Shown piece by piece: positions 15,497 to 25,904 of a DNA stretch of 64,000 nt (positions are counted from its first letter, which is position 1; the number at the start of each line of letters is the position of its first letter). This DNA is from JARFQW01 sp963842955 (lineage in GTDB: Bacteria > Pseudomonadota > Gammaproteobacteria > Steroidobacterales > XN24). A program made the translations under genes and the position numbers. The notes beneath the pieces were generated by a model that was not told the origin of the DNA, did no database searches, and was given only the letters and a program-made list of their open reading frames with translations. Location of the stretch: assembly GCA_963842955.1 (NCBI GenBank), contig CAWJIJ010000009.1, forward strand, positions 744,001 through 808,000. Direction: 5' to 3'.

Positions 15497-17034
15497 GGCG
15501 CGGCCATTTGCTCGGTATTGCGGGAGCCCTGGCAGTGATCGGGCTCAGCATCTTTTTCTACAAGGTCGAGCGGCTGGGCTTTCCCGTCGTTCCGGAGGAG
15601 AAGGTCCAGATCTGGACCGTGGAGGCGAGGGCGGACTTTCGCCGCACGGGTGTCGGGCCCGTCAAGGCGGCGCTGCGCATTCCCAAGTCGCCGCCGGGAT
15701 TCGACCTGATCCGGGAGAATTTCGTTTCCCGCGGCTATGGCCTGGCAACGGCGGAGGAGCGCAATACCCGCACGGCGACCTGGTCCAAGCGGCGTGCCTC
15801 GGGCGAGCAGTCCCTCTACTACCAGGTCACCGTTGCGGGCGATCCCGACCGGGAAGGCCGCGATGATGTGCCCGGCTTCCCGGACATTCCGAGCCTCAAA
15901 GAGCCGCGGCAGTCGGCGCTTATGGAAATCGTCGAAGAAGCCCGTGGCGAGTCTGCCGACATCGCGACCTTCACGTCAGCGGTATTGCGCCGGATCAATG
16001 CCGAAACGCCGGATGAGACCATGAATCTGCTGCTGGACGGGGTCGACGGCAGTTTCAGCCGCGCCGCTCTCGCGGTAACGGTTCTCGCCGGGGCCCGAAT
16101 CCCGGCCGAGGTCGCCCATGCCGTCGTGCTTCGGGATCAGCGGGAGTCGTCGTTCATTCCCATCCTCGCTGTCCACAACGGCGACCAGTGGCTGTACTTC
16201 AATCCCGTGACCGGCGACCGGGGGCTCTCGCCCCGGGTGCTGATCTGGACCTGGGGTTCGGATCCGGCCTTTTCGACCGAAGGGGGTTCGGGCCGCAGCG
16301 TGACCCTGACCGTGCGCCGCAGCCTCGGTGACGCGATGGAGGTGGCGGAGCGCAGGGCCGAATTGTCCGGCTCGCGCATCGTCGACTTCTCAACCTTGAG
16401 TCTTCCGCTGGACGCCCAGGAGCTCTATCGGGTTCTGCTGACGCTGCCCATCGGGGCCTTTCTCATCGTGATCATGCGCAATTTCGTGGGTGTCCAGACC
16501 TTTGGCACCTTCATGCCCATTCTGATCGCGCTCGCGTTTCGCGAGACCAAGCTGGGCAATGGCATCCTGTTGTTCGTCCTGGTCGTATCGACGGGCCTTC
16601 TCATACGCCTGTACCTGGAGAAACTGCACTTGCTCCTTGTGCCACGGCTGGCTTCGGTCTTCACCGTGGTCGTGCTCGTGCTGCTTGCGATCAGCATTCT
16701 GAGCCATCGGCTGGGCGTCGAAATCGGTCTTTCGGTGGCTTTGTTCCCGATGGTGATCCTGACGATGGTGATCGAACGGATGTCTATCGTCTGGGAAGAG
16801 CGGGGGCCGGGCGATGCGGTGAAGGAAGGGCTGGGGACGCTTTTCGTAGCCTCCCTTGCCTATGTCCTCATGGGTGAGGAGAGCATCGAGCATCTCATGT
16901 TCGTGTTTCCGGAGCTGCTGCTGGTTCTCCTGGCGGCCACCTTGCTGACCGGACGCTACACCGGCTACCGGCTATCCGAGCTCATACGCTTCAAGGCAAT
17001 CACCGGGGAACGCCCCGGCGGGCCGGCGGCGTGA
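15493..17034 (+). CDS. Inactive transglutaminase-like domain fused to 7 transmembrane helices
   Basis: A 513-residue membrane protein. An N-terminal anchor (about residues 5-24) precedes a periplasmic domain of about 280 residues resembling a transglutaminase fold (LNLLLDGV-like region, ARIPAEVAHAVVLRDQRESS, DQWLYFNPVTGDRG). There is no clear Cys-His-Asp triad, as in the family described as inactive transglutaminase fused to seven helices. The C-terminal third (from about residue 315) is a multi-helix membrane domain (LYRVLLTLPIGAFLIVIMR onward). The start is TTG at 15493, overlapping the previous stop (TTGA). Family function is not established. Confidence 0.85.
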   Translation: MRRGHLLGIAGALAVIGLSIFFYKVERLGFPVVPEEKVQIWTVEARADFRRTGVGPVKAALRIPKSPPGFDLIRENFVSRGYGLATAEERNTRTATWSKRRASGEQSLYYQVTVAGDPDREGRDDVPGFPDIPSLKEPRQSALMEIVEEARGESADIATFTSAVLRRINAETPDETMNLLLDGVDGSFSRAALAVTVLAGARIPAEVAHAVVLRDQRESSFIPILAVHNGDQWLYFNPVTGDRGLSPRVLIWTWGSDPAFSTEGGSGRSVTLTVRRSLGDAMEVAERRAELSGSRIVDFSTLSLPLDAQELYRVLLTLPIGAFLIVIMRNFVGVQTFGTFMPILIALAFRETKLGNGILLFVLVVSTGLLIRLYLEKLHLLLVPRLASVFTVVVLVLLAISILSHRLGVEIGLSVALFPMVILTMVIERMSIVWEERGPGDAVKEGLGTLFVASLAYVLMGEESIEHLMFVFPELLLVLLAATLLTGRYTGYRLSELIRFKAITGERPGGPAA

Positions 17035-17987
17035 TCGGGGCCTGGCGGCGATTGCGCCGGGCGGGCATTGCCGGCATCAACCGGCGAAATGCCGGGCTCA
17101 TCATGCCCTACAACCGGCGGGCGCTATATCCGCTGGTCGATGACAAGCTGAGAACGAAGGAACTGGCCCTCGAGCACGGGATTCCCGTCCCCGCCCTGTA
17201 TGGCGTGATCAGCACACCCCACGACATCCGGGATCTCCCCGCGATCGTGGCCGACCGGAAGGACTTTGTCGTCAAGCCGGCCCACGGCAGCCAGGGCGAC
17301 GGCATCATGGTCATCGTGGACCGGACCCGTCGGGGCTTCTATCGCACGGCGGGTGGCCGCATTGTCGATGCCGATGGCATGTCCCATCACTTGAGCAATG
17401 CCCTGAACGGCCAGTACAGCCTGGGGGGACAGCCGGACCGGGTGCTGGTCGAATACCGCGTGGATTTCGACCGGATTTTTGACGGCATTACCTTCCAGGG
17501 TGTGCCCGACATCCGGATCATTGTCTATCGGGGATTCCCGCTGATGGCCATGGTGAGGCTTCCCACGAAGGATTCCGACGGCAAGGCCAACCTGCACCAG
17601 GGCGCGGTCGGCGCAGGCCTGGACCTTGCCAGCGGGAAGACCCTGACCGGCGTCGTCGGGAACCGCAGCGTGGATGAGCATCCGGATACCGGCGAACCGA
17701 TTGCCGGCGTGAGCCTTCCCTACTGGCGGGACATGCTGCTGACGTCCGCTCGCTGCTACGACATTACCGGCTTGGGCTACCTTGGCGTCGATCTGGTGCT
17801 GGATGCGGGGCAGGGGCCACTGGTCCTCGAACTCAACGCCCGCCCGGGGCTCAATATCCAGCTGGCGAACCGTGATGGGATTCTCCGACGGGTGGCTGCG
17901 ATCGACGCGCTGGACTGCTTCGGCGCGAGCGCTGAGGAGCGCGTGCAGGCCTCGATCCAGGCGCTGGGTCCGGCCGGAGGCCACTGA
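17031..17987 (+). CDS. Alpha-L-glutamate ligase-like ATP-grasp protein (RimK-related)
   Basis: A 318-residue ATP-grasp enzyme. Visible elements are the N-terminal NRRNAGLIMPYNRRALYPLV, the nucleotide-binding DFVVKPAHGSQGDGIMV, DIRIIVYRGFPLMAMVRLP and the Mg-binding end LVLELNARPGLNIQLANRDG. It matches the rimK-related family found beside a retropepsin-like protease and a 7TM transglutaminase-like protein. It probably joins an amino acid (Glu or similar) to an acceptor by an amide bond; the acceptor is unknown. GTG start at 17031 overlaps the upstream stop (GTGA). Confidence 0.88.
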   Translation: MIGAWRRLRRAGIAGINRRNAGLIMPYNRRALYPLVDDKLRTKELALEHGIPVPALYGVISTPHDIRDLPAIVADRKDFVVKPAHGSQGDGIMVIVDRTRRGFYRTAGGRIVDADGMSHHLSNALNGQYSLGGQPDRVLVEYRVDFDRIFDGITFQGVPDIRIIVYRGFPLMAMVRLPTKDSDGKANLHQGAVGAGLDLASGKTLTGVVGNRSVDEHPDTGEPIAGVSLPYWRDMLLTSARCYDITGLGYLGVDLVLDAGQGPLVLELNARPGLNIQLANRDGILRRVAAIDALDCFGASAEERVQASIQALGPAGGH

Positions 17988-18031
17988 AACCCGATGAGGT
18001 TCTTGAAGACTGGCTGGGCAGTGCCGAGGGC

Positions 18032-18817
18032 ATGACGAAGGACGCGAGCGGGGGGCAAACGGTCTTCATCACCGGAGCCGCTGGCGGGATCGGCCTGGCA
18101 ACGGCCCTGCACTTTCACGAGGCGGGCTGGAGGGTGCTGGCCGCTGATCGCGATGTGGAGGGTCTTCAAGCCCTGCTGAGCCGTACCGGACCCGAGCGAA
18201 TGGCGGTCGTGTCCTGCGACGTGACATCCGCGGACGAGATCGCAACCGCGTTCGGATTGTTCCAGGAGCGTTACGGACCGGCTCTCGACGCCCTGGTGAA
18301 CAACGCCGGTGTGCTTCATGTCGGTCGTTTCGAGGCCCTTGCGGCGGCCGACCACGACCGGACGATCGAGGTCAACGTCGGCGGTGTGGTAAGGGTGCTC
18401 TACGCGGCGTTTCCGTACCTGGCCGAAGCCCGGAATCCGCGGGTTGTGAACGTGTCGTCCGCCTCGGCGGTCTTCGGCGTGCCCGAATTCGCCAGCTATT
18501 CGGCTTCGAAATTTTTTGTCCGCGGGCTTACCGAGGCGCTGGCCGTGGAATGGCGCGCCAAGGGTATTCATGTCTGCCATGTCATGCCGGCGTTCGTAGC
18601 CACCGGCATGGTCGAGGGCCAGCATTCCGAGTCGATGGACCGGCTGGGTGTTCGTCTCACGGCCGAGGAAATCGCGCCGGTCATTTTCCGGGCGGCGACA
18701 CGGGAAAAGCGCCTCTCCTGGCCCGTGGGCGGCGGGTTCCGCATACTTCGGCTGATTCTCGGGCCGGCGCCGGAATGGCTGAAGCGGCGCATCATGGGAT
18801 GGATCACGGGGTACTAG
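18032..18817 (+). CDS. SDR family oxidoreductase
   Basis: A 261-residue short-chain dehydrogenase. The cofactor motif is TGAAGGIG (about residues 14-21), with Asp in AADRD after beta-2 suggesting NAD preference. NNAGV, the catalytic Ser in VNVSSAS and YSASK (Tyr-x-x-x-Lys) are all present. The C-terminus ends in a basic/aromatic stretch (WLKRRIMGWITGY) that may contact membrane or lipid substrate. The substrate is unknown. The next SDR gene starts 5 bases later. Confidence 0.88.
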   Translation: MTKDASGGQTVFITGAAGGIGLATALHFHEAGWRVLAADRDVEGLQALLSRTGPERMAVVSCDVTSADEIATAFGLFQERYGPALDALVNNAGVLHVGRFEALAAADHDRTIEVNVGGVVRVLYAAFPYLAEARNPRVVNVSSASAVFGVPEFASYSASKFFVRGLTEALAVEWRAKGIHVCHVMPAFVATGMVEGQHSESMDRLGVRLTAEEIAPVIFRAATREKRLSWPVGGGFRILRLILGPAPEWLKRRIMGWITGY

Positions 18818-18822
18818 GGAAG

Positions 18823-19647
18823 ATGCCGACAACAGGGAACTATTATCGGGACAAGGTCGTTTTCATTACCGGTGCCGCGAGCGGGATCGGACTGGAACTG
18901 GCGCGTCAGCTGCTGGGGTTCGGTGCCCGGGTTGTACTGTCGGACCGCGATGCGGCGGGGTGCGAACGAGCGGTCGGGATGCTCGGCGACGGCGCGTCCT
19001 GGGTGCAGCTCGACGTTGCCGACGCCCAGGCCTTCGAGTCGGCGCTGGACGAGGCCTGGGAGCGCTGTGGCCGCGTGGACGTCCTGGTGAACAATGCCGG
19101 ATTCGGCATGGCGGGTGAGATCGCCGACATCACTGAGGAAATGTGGGAGCGAATCGTCGCGGTCAACCTGATGGGTGTCGTGCATGGCTGCCGGCTGGCG
19201 TTTCCCCGTATGGCGGCGCAGGGCGGCGGGCAGATCGTCAACATCGCCTCGATGTTCGGGCTGTTGCCCGGTCCCCTGTACTCGCCCTACGTCACGACCA
19301 AGCATGCCGTTGTGGGCCTGTCCCGGTCATTGCGCCTGGAGGGCCGCGCTGCCGGGATCAAGGTCAACGTTATCTGCCCGGGCTTCATCGAGACCCGGAT
19401 CATCGAGAATGCGGAAACCGCCGGCATGGACTCGTCCCGGGCCCGTGAGACGATTCCCTTTCGCTTCCTCCCGGTGGAACGGGCGGTTGCCACGATGCTC
19501 GATGGCGTGGCCGGGGACCGGGAGACCCTGCTGTTTCCCTTCGAAATGCGTTTGCTGTGCTGGTTGGACAGGATCGCGCCGTCACTGAGCGCCTGGGCGC
19601 TCAACCGCACGCTGGCCGATACCCGGCGGACACTCGCCGGTTCCTGA
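18823..19647 (+). CDS. SDR family oxidoreductase
   Basis: A 274-residue short-chain dehydrogenase, adjacent to and a paralogue of the gene at 18032. It shows TGAASGIG (about residues 16-23), LSDRD, NNAGFG, the Ser in IVNIASMFG and the active-site YVTTK. ATG 18823 gives the normal N-terminus (MPTTGNYYRDKVVFITGAAS); the frame is open further upstream but overlaps the first SDR. The C-terminal extension (LLCWLDRIAPSLSAWALNRT) is amphipathic. Specific substrate unknown. Confidence 0.88.
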   Translation: MPTTGNYYRDKVVFITGAASGIGLELARQLLGFGARVVLSDRDAAGCERAVGMLGDGASWVQLDVADAQAFESALDEAWERCGRVDVLVNNAGFGMAGEIADITEEMWERIVAVNLMGVVHGCRLAFPRMAAQGGGQIVNIASMFGLLPGPLYSPYVTTKHAVVGLSRSLRLEGRAAGIKVNVICPGFIETRIIENAETAGMDSSRARETIPFRFLPVERAVATMLDGVAGDRETLLFPFEMRLLCWLDRIAPSLSAWALNRTLADTRRTLAGS

Positions 19648-19696
19648 TCCCGGGGCGAGTGATCGCGGAGTTGTGCTGCACAGCCCGGGGTTTCGC

Positions 19697-19702
19697 TATA
19701 AT
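19697..19702 (+). promoter_or_regulatory. Putative -10 element of the nqr operon promoter
   Basis: A perfect TATAAT lies 110 bases upstream of nqrA in the only gap between the SDR gene and the operon. A TTGTGC 20 bases upstream is a poor, over-spaced -35. Transcription from here would give a leader of about 100 bases before the nqrA ATG. Confidence 0.4.
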
Positions 19703-19812
19703 TCCCTTTCTTCCTGGCACTTGGGTTGGGGAGCGCAAAAAGGGGGTGGCTCGTGCCTCGCGCGGTCGCTTCCCTTGCCCCAACGCGATAGCGCGGACCC
19801 GGAACCACGGCC

Positions 19813-21162
19813 ATGACAATTACGATAAAACGCGGTCTGGACCTACCGATCGCCGGTGCGCCTGATCAAATCATCAGTGAGGCGCCGCCGGTTCGGAGCG
19901 TTTCCGTACTCGGCCGCGACTATGTCGGACTGAAGCCCACCATGGAGGTCCAGGAGGGCGACCGGGTCGAGGTCAGCCAGCCGCTGTTTCGGGATAAACA
20001 CAATCCGGGCCTGGTGGCCGTCGCTCCCGGGGCCGGCATTGTTCGAGAAGTTCGCCGGGGCCCGAGGCGCATTCTCCAGGCAGTACGCATTGAGCTCGAG
20101 GGGGACGCCCACCGTGCTTTTCCGGTGCGAACGCCCGGCGAACTGGCTGATATTCAGCGAGCCGACGTTGTGTCCGCGCTCGTGGAATCCGGTCTCTGGG
20201 CGTCGTTCCGGACCCGGCCCTACAGCAAGGTTCCGTTGCCCGATGAAGCGCCGGCCGGGATTTTTGTCACGGCCATGGACAGCAATCCGCTGGCGGCAGA
20301 CCCGGCGGTCGTGATCGCCGATGCTCGCGAGGATTTCCTCAACGGCGTAACGGTGCTTACCCGGCTGACAGATGGCCCGATCCATGTCTGCCGACGCGCG
20401 GGGAGCGATGTGCCTGCGCCAGCGCTTGAACAGGTTGGCACGGCCGAATTTGCGGGCCCGCACCCGGCCGGTCTGCCGGGCACCCACATTCATTTTCTTC
20501 AGCCCGTCCACCCTGGGCGAACCGTTTGGCACGTGAACTATCAGGACACGATCGCCATCGGCCGCCTGTTCACCCAGGGCCGCCTCGTACCCGAACGCAT
20601 CGTCGCCCTTGGCGGGCCGGCGGTTCGGCAGCCCCGGCTGCTCCGGACCCGCATGGGGGCGGCCGTGGCGCCGCTTCTGGAGGGCCAGCTCGAGCCGGGC
20701 GAAGTCCGGGTGATTTCCGGGTCGCTCCTCTCGGGCTATCGGGCGGCGGGCTGGGCGGCCTATATCGGTCGCTACCATCTCCAGCTGAGTGTCCTGCCCG
20801 AAGGGCGGGAACGGGAGTTGTTGGGCTGGATCATGCCGGGCCGCAAGAAGTTCTCGGTAACGAATGCCTTCGCGTCGAGCTTTGCCCGGGGCCGGCGCCT
20901 CTTCGGCCTCACGACCAGCCAGAACGGCAGCCCGAGAGCGATGGTGCCGATCGGCTCCTACGAGCGGGTCATGCCGCTGGACATTCTGCCCACCCAGCTC
21001 CTCAGGGCCATTGTCGTCAAGGACACGGACGCCGCTCAGAAGCTGGGCTGCCTCGAGCTCGACGAGGAGGACCTGGCGCTTTGCACTTTCGTTTGTCCGG
21101 GAAAGTACGACTACGGCCCTATGCTGCGGCAGAACCTGGAACAGATTGAGAAGGAAGGTTGA
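19813..21162 (+). CDS. nqrA: Na+-translocating NADH:quinone reductase subunit A
   Basis: A 449-residue NqrA, the soluble cytoplasmic subunit of the sodium-pumping NADH:ubiquinone oxidoreductase. It opens MTITIKRGLDLPIAGAPDQ and has the conserved LGRDYVGLKPTMEVQEGDRV. The central HFLQPVHPGRTVWHVNYQDT and the C-terminal CTFVCPGKYDYGPMLRQNLE are also present. The length is normal (about 445-450). This is the only one of the six pump subunits with an uninterrupted frame here. Its TGA overlaps the nqrB ATG. Confidence 0.96.
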   Translation: MTITIKRGLDLPIAGAPDQIISEAPPVRSVSVLGRDYVGLKPTMEVQEGDRVEVSQPLFRDKHNPGLVAVAPGAGIVREVRRGPRRILQAVRIELEGDAHRAFPVRTPGELADIQRADVVSALVESGLWASFRTRPYSKVPLPDEAPAGIFVTAMDSNPLAADPAVVIADAREDFLNGVTVLTRLTDGPIHVCRRAGSDVPAPALEQVGTAEFAGPHPAGLPGTHIHFLQPVHPGRTVWHVNYQDTIAIGRLFTQGRLVPERIVALGGPAVRQPRLLRTRMGAAVAPLLEGQLEPGEVRVISGSLLSGYRAAGWAAYIGRYHLQLSVLPEGRERELLGWIMPGRKKFSVTNAFASSFARGRRLFGLTTSQNGSPRAMVPIGSYERVMPLDILPTQLLRAIVVKDTDAAQKLGCLELDEEDLALCTFVCPGKYDYGPMLRQNLEQIEKEG

Positions 21163-22375
21163 TGTCTGGACTCAGAGCCTACCTGGATCGCCTCGAACCC
21201 CTCTTTCTCAAGGGCGGCAAGTTCGAAAAGTTCGGCGCTCTCTTCGAGATGGTGGATACGTTCCTCTACAGCCCGAAGGACGTTACCCGCAGCGCACCCC
21301 ATGTCCGCGACGCCATAGACCTCAAGCGGGTGATGACCTATGTCGTCATCGCCGCGCTGCCGGTGGCGCTGGCCGGCATGTACAACATGGGATTCCAGGC
21401 CAACACGGCGCTGGCGGAACTCGGTCAGTCCGGCATCGACGGCTGGCGGGGCAGGGTGATCGAGCAGCCTGGGTATTGGCTACGATCCGGCCAGCTTCGC
21501 GGCCTGCTTCTGGCATGGCTTTTTGTACTTCCTCCCGGTGTATGTCGTCACGCTGGCGGCCGGAGGATTCTGGGAGGTCGTGTTCGCGGTCACCCGGAAT
21601 CACGAGGTCAACGAGGGCTTCCTCGTGACCTCCATGCTTTATGCGCTGATTCTGCCGCCGACGATTCCGCTCTGGCAGGTCGCGCATGGGCATCAGTTTT
21701 GCCGTGGTCCTCGGCAAAGAGGTCTTTGGCGGGACCGGCAAGAACTTTCTCAATCCGGCCCTCGTCGGCCGGGCCTTCCTCTACTTCGCCTATCCTGCCC
21801 AGAACTCCGGCGATGCCGTCTGGGTGGCCGCCGACGGGTACTCGGGTGCAACGCCGCTGGCGCTCGGCGCCGAAGGCGGAGTCAGCTCGATTACCGGCGG
21901 AGGCGTCAGCTGGATGGACTCGTTTCTGGGCCTGGTGCCGGGCACGATCGGTGCCGAGTCCGCGCTCATGTGCCTGATCGGCGCAGCCTTTCTCCTCTAC
22001 ACTCGGGTGGCGTCGTGGAGAATCATGCTGGGCGTCTTGCTCGGCATGGTGGGGGCGTCGTTGCTGTTCAATACGATCGGAAGCGATACCAATCCGATGT
22101 TCGCCGTTCCCTGGCACTGGCACCTGGTGCTGGGCGGCTTTGCCTTCGGCATGGTCTACATGGCGACGGATCCCGTATCGGCCGCGCACACGGCTCGCGG
22201 CCGGCTCTGGTACGGGGCCCTCATTGGCGTTCTCACGGTCCTCATCCGGGTAGTGAACCCGGCGTTTCCGGAGGGCATCATGCTCGCAATCCTCCTTGGC
22301 AACGTGTTTGCACCGCTGATCGACCACTTCGTGGTGCAGTCGAATATCCGCCGGCGGGAGAAACGCTATGTCTAA
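21162..22375 (+). CDS. nqrB: Na+-translocating NADH:quinone reductase subunit B (two frameshifts)
   Basis: Membrane subunit carrying covalent FMN and the quinone site. Three segments in successive frames join into a family-length protein of about 403 residues. The first runs MSGLRAYLDRLEPLFLKG to GWRGRVIEQ. The second is GIGYDPASFAACFWHGFLYF to PPTIPLWQVA. The third runs ISFAVVLGKEVFGGTGKNFL to NIRRREKRYV. The junctions near 21468 (CAGCCTGGG) and 21683-21687 (GCGCATGGG) each contain one extra base. The FMN-threonine motif GYSGATPLAL lies in the third segment. The end overlaps the nqrC ATG by 8 bases. Confidence 0.92.
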
Positions 22376-23138
22376 TGACAGCATCGCCAAGACCCTGCTC
22401 GTGGCGATCGGCCTGTCGCTGGTCTGTTCGATCGTGGTGTCGGTCGCGGCAGTGGGTCTGAAACCCCGCCAGGAGGCCAATGTCGAGGCGGCCCGGCGAG
22501 CTGAAATTCTCCGCTCCGCCGGTCTTCTGGATACGGAAACGGACGTGAACGCGGTCTTCCGCGAACGGGTCGAAGCCCGGGTCCTGGATCTCGACAGTGG
22601 CCAGCTTCGTTGCCGACATGGACCCCGCCGCTCTCGACGGCGGGCGCGGCGCCGCCGCCTCCAGCACGGTGTTGCCGCCGAGGAGAGGATATTGCGGGCA
22701 TCGTCAGGCGCCCACGCTACGTGCCCGTTTACCTGATTCGTGACGGTGAGGCCGTCCAGACCGTGGTCCTGCCCGTCCACGGGTACGGCTTGTGGTCAAC
22801 GATGTACGGATTCCTGGCGATGGGCGCTGACGGCAACACGGTGGAGGGCCTGAGTTTCTACCAGCATGGCGAGACCCCCGGGCTGGGCGGCGAGATCGAG
22901 AATCCGCGCTGGCTCGCGGGCTGGCATGGCAAGAAGGTCTACGGTGACGGCGAGGACGTGAAGCTCGGTGTCATCAAGGGCCAGGTGGATCCGGCCAGCG
23001 CGCAAAGCGCCTGGCAGGTCGATGGCCTCTCCGGGGCCACACTGACCGCCACCGGAGTCACAACATGATCCAATACTGGTTCGGGGAGGGCGCCTTCGGG
23101 CCGTTCCTCGCGCGGCTCAGGAACGGGGAGGTATTGTC

Positions 23139-23142
<4 letters not shown>
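22368..23142 (+). CDS. nqrC: Na+-translocating NADH:quinone reductase subunit C (three frameshifts)
   Basis: Membrane-anchored flavoprotein subunit, about 257 residues when reconstructed. The first segment has the N-terminal helix (IAKTLLVAIGLSLVCSIVVS) and runs to VLDLDSGQ. It breaks at about 22605 (extra C). FVADMDPAALDGG follows in the second frame. The third frame carries EDIAGIVRRPRYVPVYLIRD through GLSGATLTATGVT, with the FMN-acceptor SGATLT (extra base near 22672-22690). The tail NMIQYWFGEGAFGPFLARLR needs one base added near 23060, the only deletion among the indels seen in this window. Its stop overlaps the nqrD ATG. Confidence 0.9.
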
Positions 23143-23798
<656 letters not shown>

Positions 23799-23799
<1 letters not shown>

Positions 23800-24408
23800 T
23801 GGAAGCCGCTCTGAGTCTTTTTATCCGTTCGATATTTGTCGAGAATCTCGCGCTGTCCTTCTTCCTGGGCATGTGTACCTTCCTGGCCGTGTCCAAGAAG
23901 GTGGATACGGCTCTGGGGCTCGGCGCGGCCGTGGTAGTCGTCCAGGCGATTACGGTTCCCGTCAACAACCTGATCTACCTGTACCTTCTGAAGGACGGCG
24001 CGCTGGCCTGGGCCGGACTGCCGGAAACGGATCTGTCGTTTCTCGGGCTGATCACGTATATCGGCGTGATTGCGGCAATGGTGCAGATTCTCGAAATGTT
24101 GCTGGACCGTTTTTTCCCGGCGCTCTACAACGCCCTGGGCATCTTCCTGCCACTGATTACCGTGAACTGCGCCATTCTTGGCGGGTCGCTGTTCATGGTG
24201 GAACGCAACTACGATTTCGGCGAGAGCGTGGTATTCGGTCTCGGCAGCGGTGTTGGCTGGGCACTGGCCATCGTCGCTCTGGCGGGCATACGCGAGAAAG
24301 CTCAAGTACAGCGATGTGCCGGCAGGGCTCCAGGGCCTGGGCATCACCTTCATTACCGTCGGCTTGATCTCCATGGCTTTCATGGCGTTCTCCGGCATCC
24401 AGCTCTAG
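23799..24408 (+). CDS. nqrE: Na+-translocating NADH:quinone reductase subunit E (frameshifted)
   Basis: Polytopic NqrE/RnfA-family subunit of about 202 residues, reading MEAALSLFIRSIFVENLALS through FGLGSGVGWALAIVALAGIR. An extra base at about 24300 (GAGAAAGCTC) moves the tail LKYSDVPAGLQGLGITFITV to FSGIQL into the next frame. The paired Cys in FFLGMCTFLAVS and ITVNCAILGG are those expected to bind the membrane iron centre. A 47-base gap precedes nqrF. Confidence 0.92.
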
Positions 24409-24455
24409 GTCCTCACGGCTTCACGCCAGGCAACGGATTCGGAACAATTTCAGTC

Positions 24456-25677
24456 ATGTCGGAAATACTTCTCGGCGTCGCGCTATTCACGATGATCGTT
24501 CTCGTGCTGGTGCTCGTTATCCTCGGCGCCCGCTCCCAGCTGGTGGCGTCCGGCGAAGTCAGTATCGTCATCAATGAAGAGCGCACTATTCATATTCCCG
24601 TAGGACAGAAGCTGCTGGGTGCGCTGGCCGAGGAAAAGCTCTTCGTTCCATCGGCCTGCGGCGGTGGCGGGAGCTGCGGTCAGTGCCGGGTCCGTATTTT
24701 TGAAGGCGGCGGTGCGATTCTGCCGACGGAGTCCAGCCACATCACCAAACGCGAGGCCGGTGGAAGGCGATCGTCTGGCCTGTCAGGTGGCGGTCAAGCA
24801 GGACATGAAGATCGAGGTGCCCCGGGAGGTGTTCGGGGTCAAGCGAATGGAGTGTACGGTTCGCTCGAATCGCAGCGTGGCGACCTTTATCAAGGAACTG
24901 GTTCTGGAGCTGCCGCCGGAGACCGACCTGAACTTCCGTGCCGGTGGATACATACAGATCGAGGCGCCACCCCACGAGGTCCGGTATGCGGATTTCGAAA
25001 TTCCGGAGAGGTTTCGCGACGACTGGGACCGCTACGACCTGTTCAAGTACGTCTCGCACGTGGAGGAACCGGTCATGCGGGCCTATTCCATGGCGAACTA
25101 TCCCGAGGAAAAAGGTCTGGTCATGCTGAACGTGCGGGTGGCGACGCCGCCGCCCCGCCAGCCGGATGTGCCGCCGGGACAGATGTCGTCGTTTATTTTC
25201 AATCTCAAGCCGGGAGACAAGGTCTGGGTGTCTGGGCCATTTGGCGAGTTTTTTGCCAAGGAAACCAAGGCGGAAATGATTTTTGTCGGCGGTGGCGCGG
25301 GCATGGCGCCGATGCGGGCCCATATTTTCGACCAGATACGCCGCCTGAAAAGCGAGCGCAAGATGAGCTTCTGGTACGGCGCCCGGAGCAAACGGGAGAT
25401 GTTCTACGTCGACGACTTCGAAATGCTCGCGGCGGAAAGCGACAATTTCGATTGGCATGTCGCTCTCTCGGATCCCGTACCCGAAGACGAGTGGACCGGC
25501 TACACAGGCTTTATCCACGAAGTCCTCTACGAAAACTACCTCAAGGAGCATCCGGCTCCGGAGGATTGCGAGTACTATCTGTGTGGCCCCCCGATGATGA
25601 CTCGTGCGGTGATCAACATGCTCGAAGGGCTGGGCGTGGAGCGCGAGAACATTCTGCTTGACGACTTCGGAGGCTGA
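24456..25677 (+). CDS. nqrF: Na+-translocating NADH:quinone reductase subunit F (frameshifted)
   Basis: NADH-oxidising subunit, about 406 residues. One N-terminal membrane helix (ILLGVALFTMIVLVLVLVIL) is followed by a 2Fe-2S ferredoxin domain (SACGGGGSCGQCRV, last Cys in LACQVAV). A ferredoxin-NADP reductase-like domain then has FAD motif RAYSMANYP and NADH motif FVGGGAGMAPMR, ending LCGPPMMTRAVINMLEGLGV. An extra G near 24760 (GAGGCCGGTGG) breaks the frame inside the ferredoxin domain before the fourth Cys. ATG 24456 gives the standard N-terminus. Confidence 0.93.
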
Positions 25678-25682
25678 CCGTC

Positions 25683-25904
25683 ATGACGATCTTCCTGCTG
25701 ACGTTCGCGGTCTTTCTGCTGGCCCTTACCGGCATGGCCATCGGGGTCATCGTTTCGGACCGCCGCATTCGCGGCAGCTGCGGCGGTCTGTCGGCCTTGC
25801 CCGGCATGGAGCCCGGAGACTGCCCGGGCGTCTGCAACAAGCCATGTCCGAAGCGCAGGGCGGCCCTGCGCCGGGCCGCACTCCAGGGCGGGGATTCACC
25901 GTGA
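25683..25904 (+). CDS. nqrM: NQR maturation protein NqrM
   Basis: A 73-residue protein with one N-terminal membrane helix (IFLLTFAVFLLALTGMAIGV) and a Cys-rich tail (GSCGGLSA, GDCPGVCNKPC) with four Cys. NqrM (formerly DUF539) is needed to assemble the membrane iron centre in NqrD/E. Its position directly after nqrF, 5 bases away, is conserved. Its TGA overlaps the GTG start of the CBS-domain gene. Confidence 0.92.
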   Translation: MTIFLLTFAVFLLALTGMAIGVIVSDRRIRGSCGGLSALPGMEPGDCPGVCNKPCPKRRAALRRAALQGGDSP

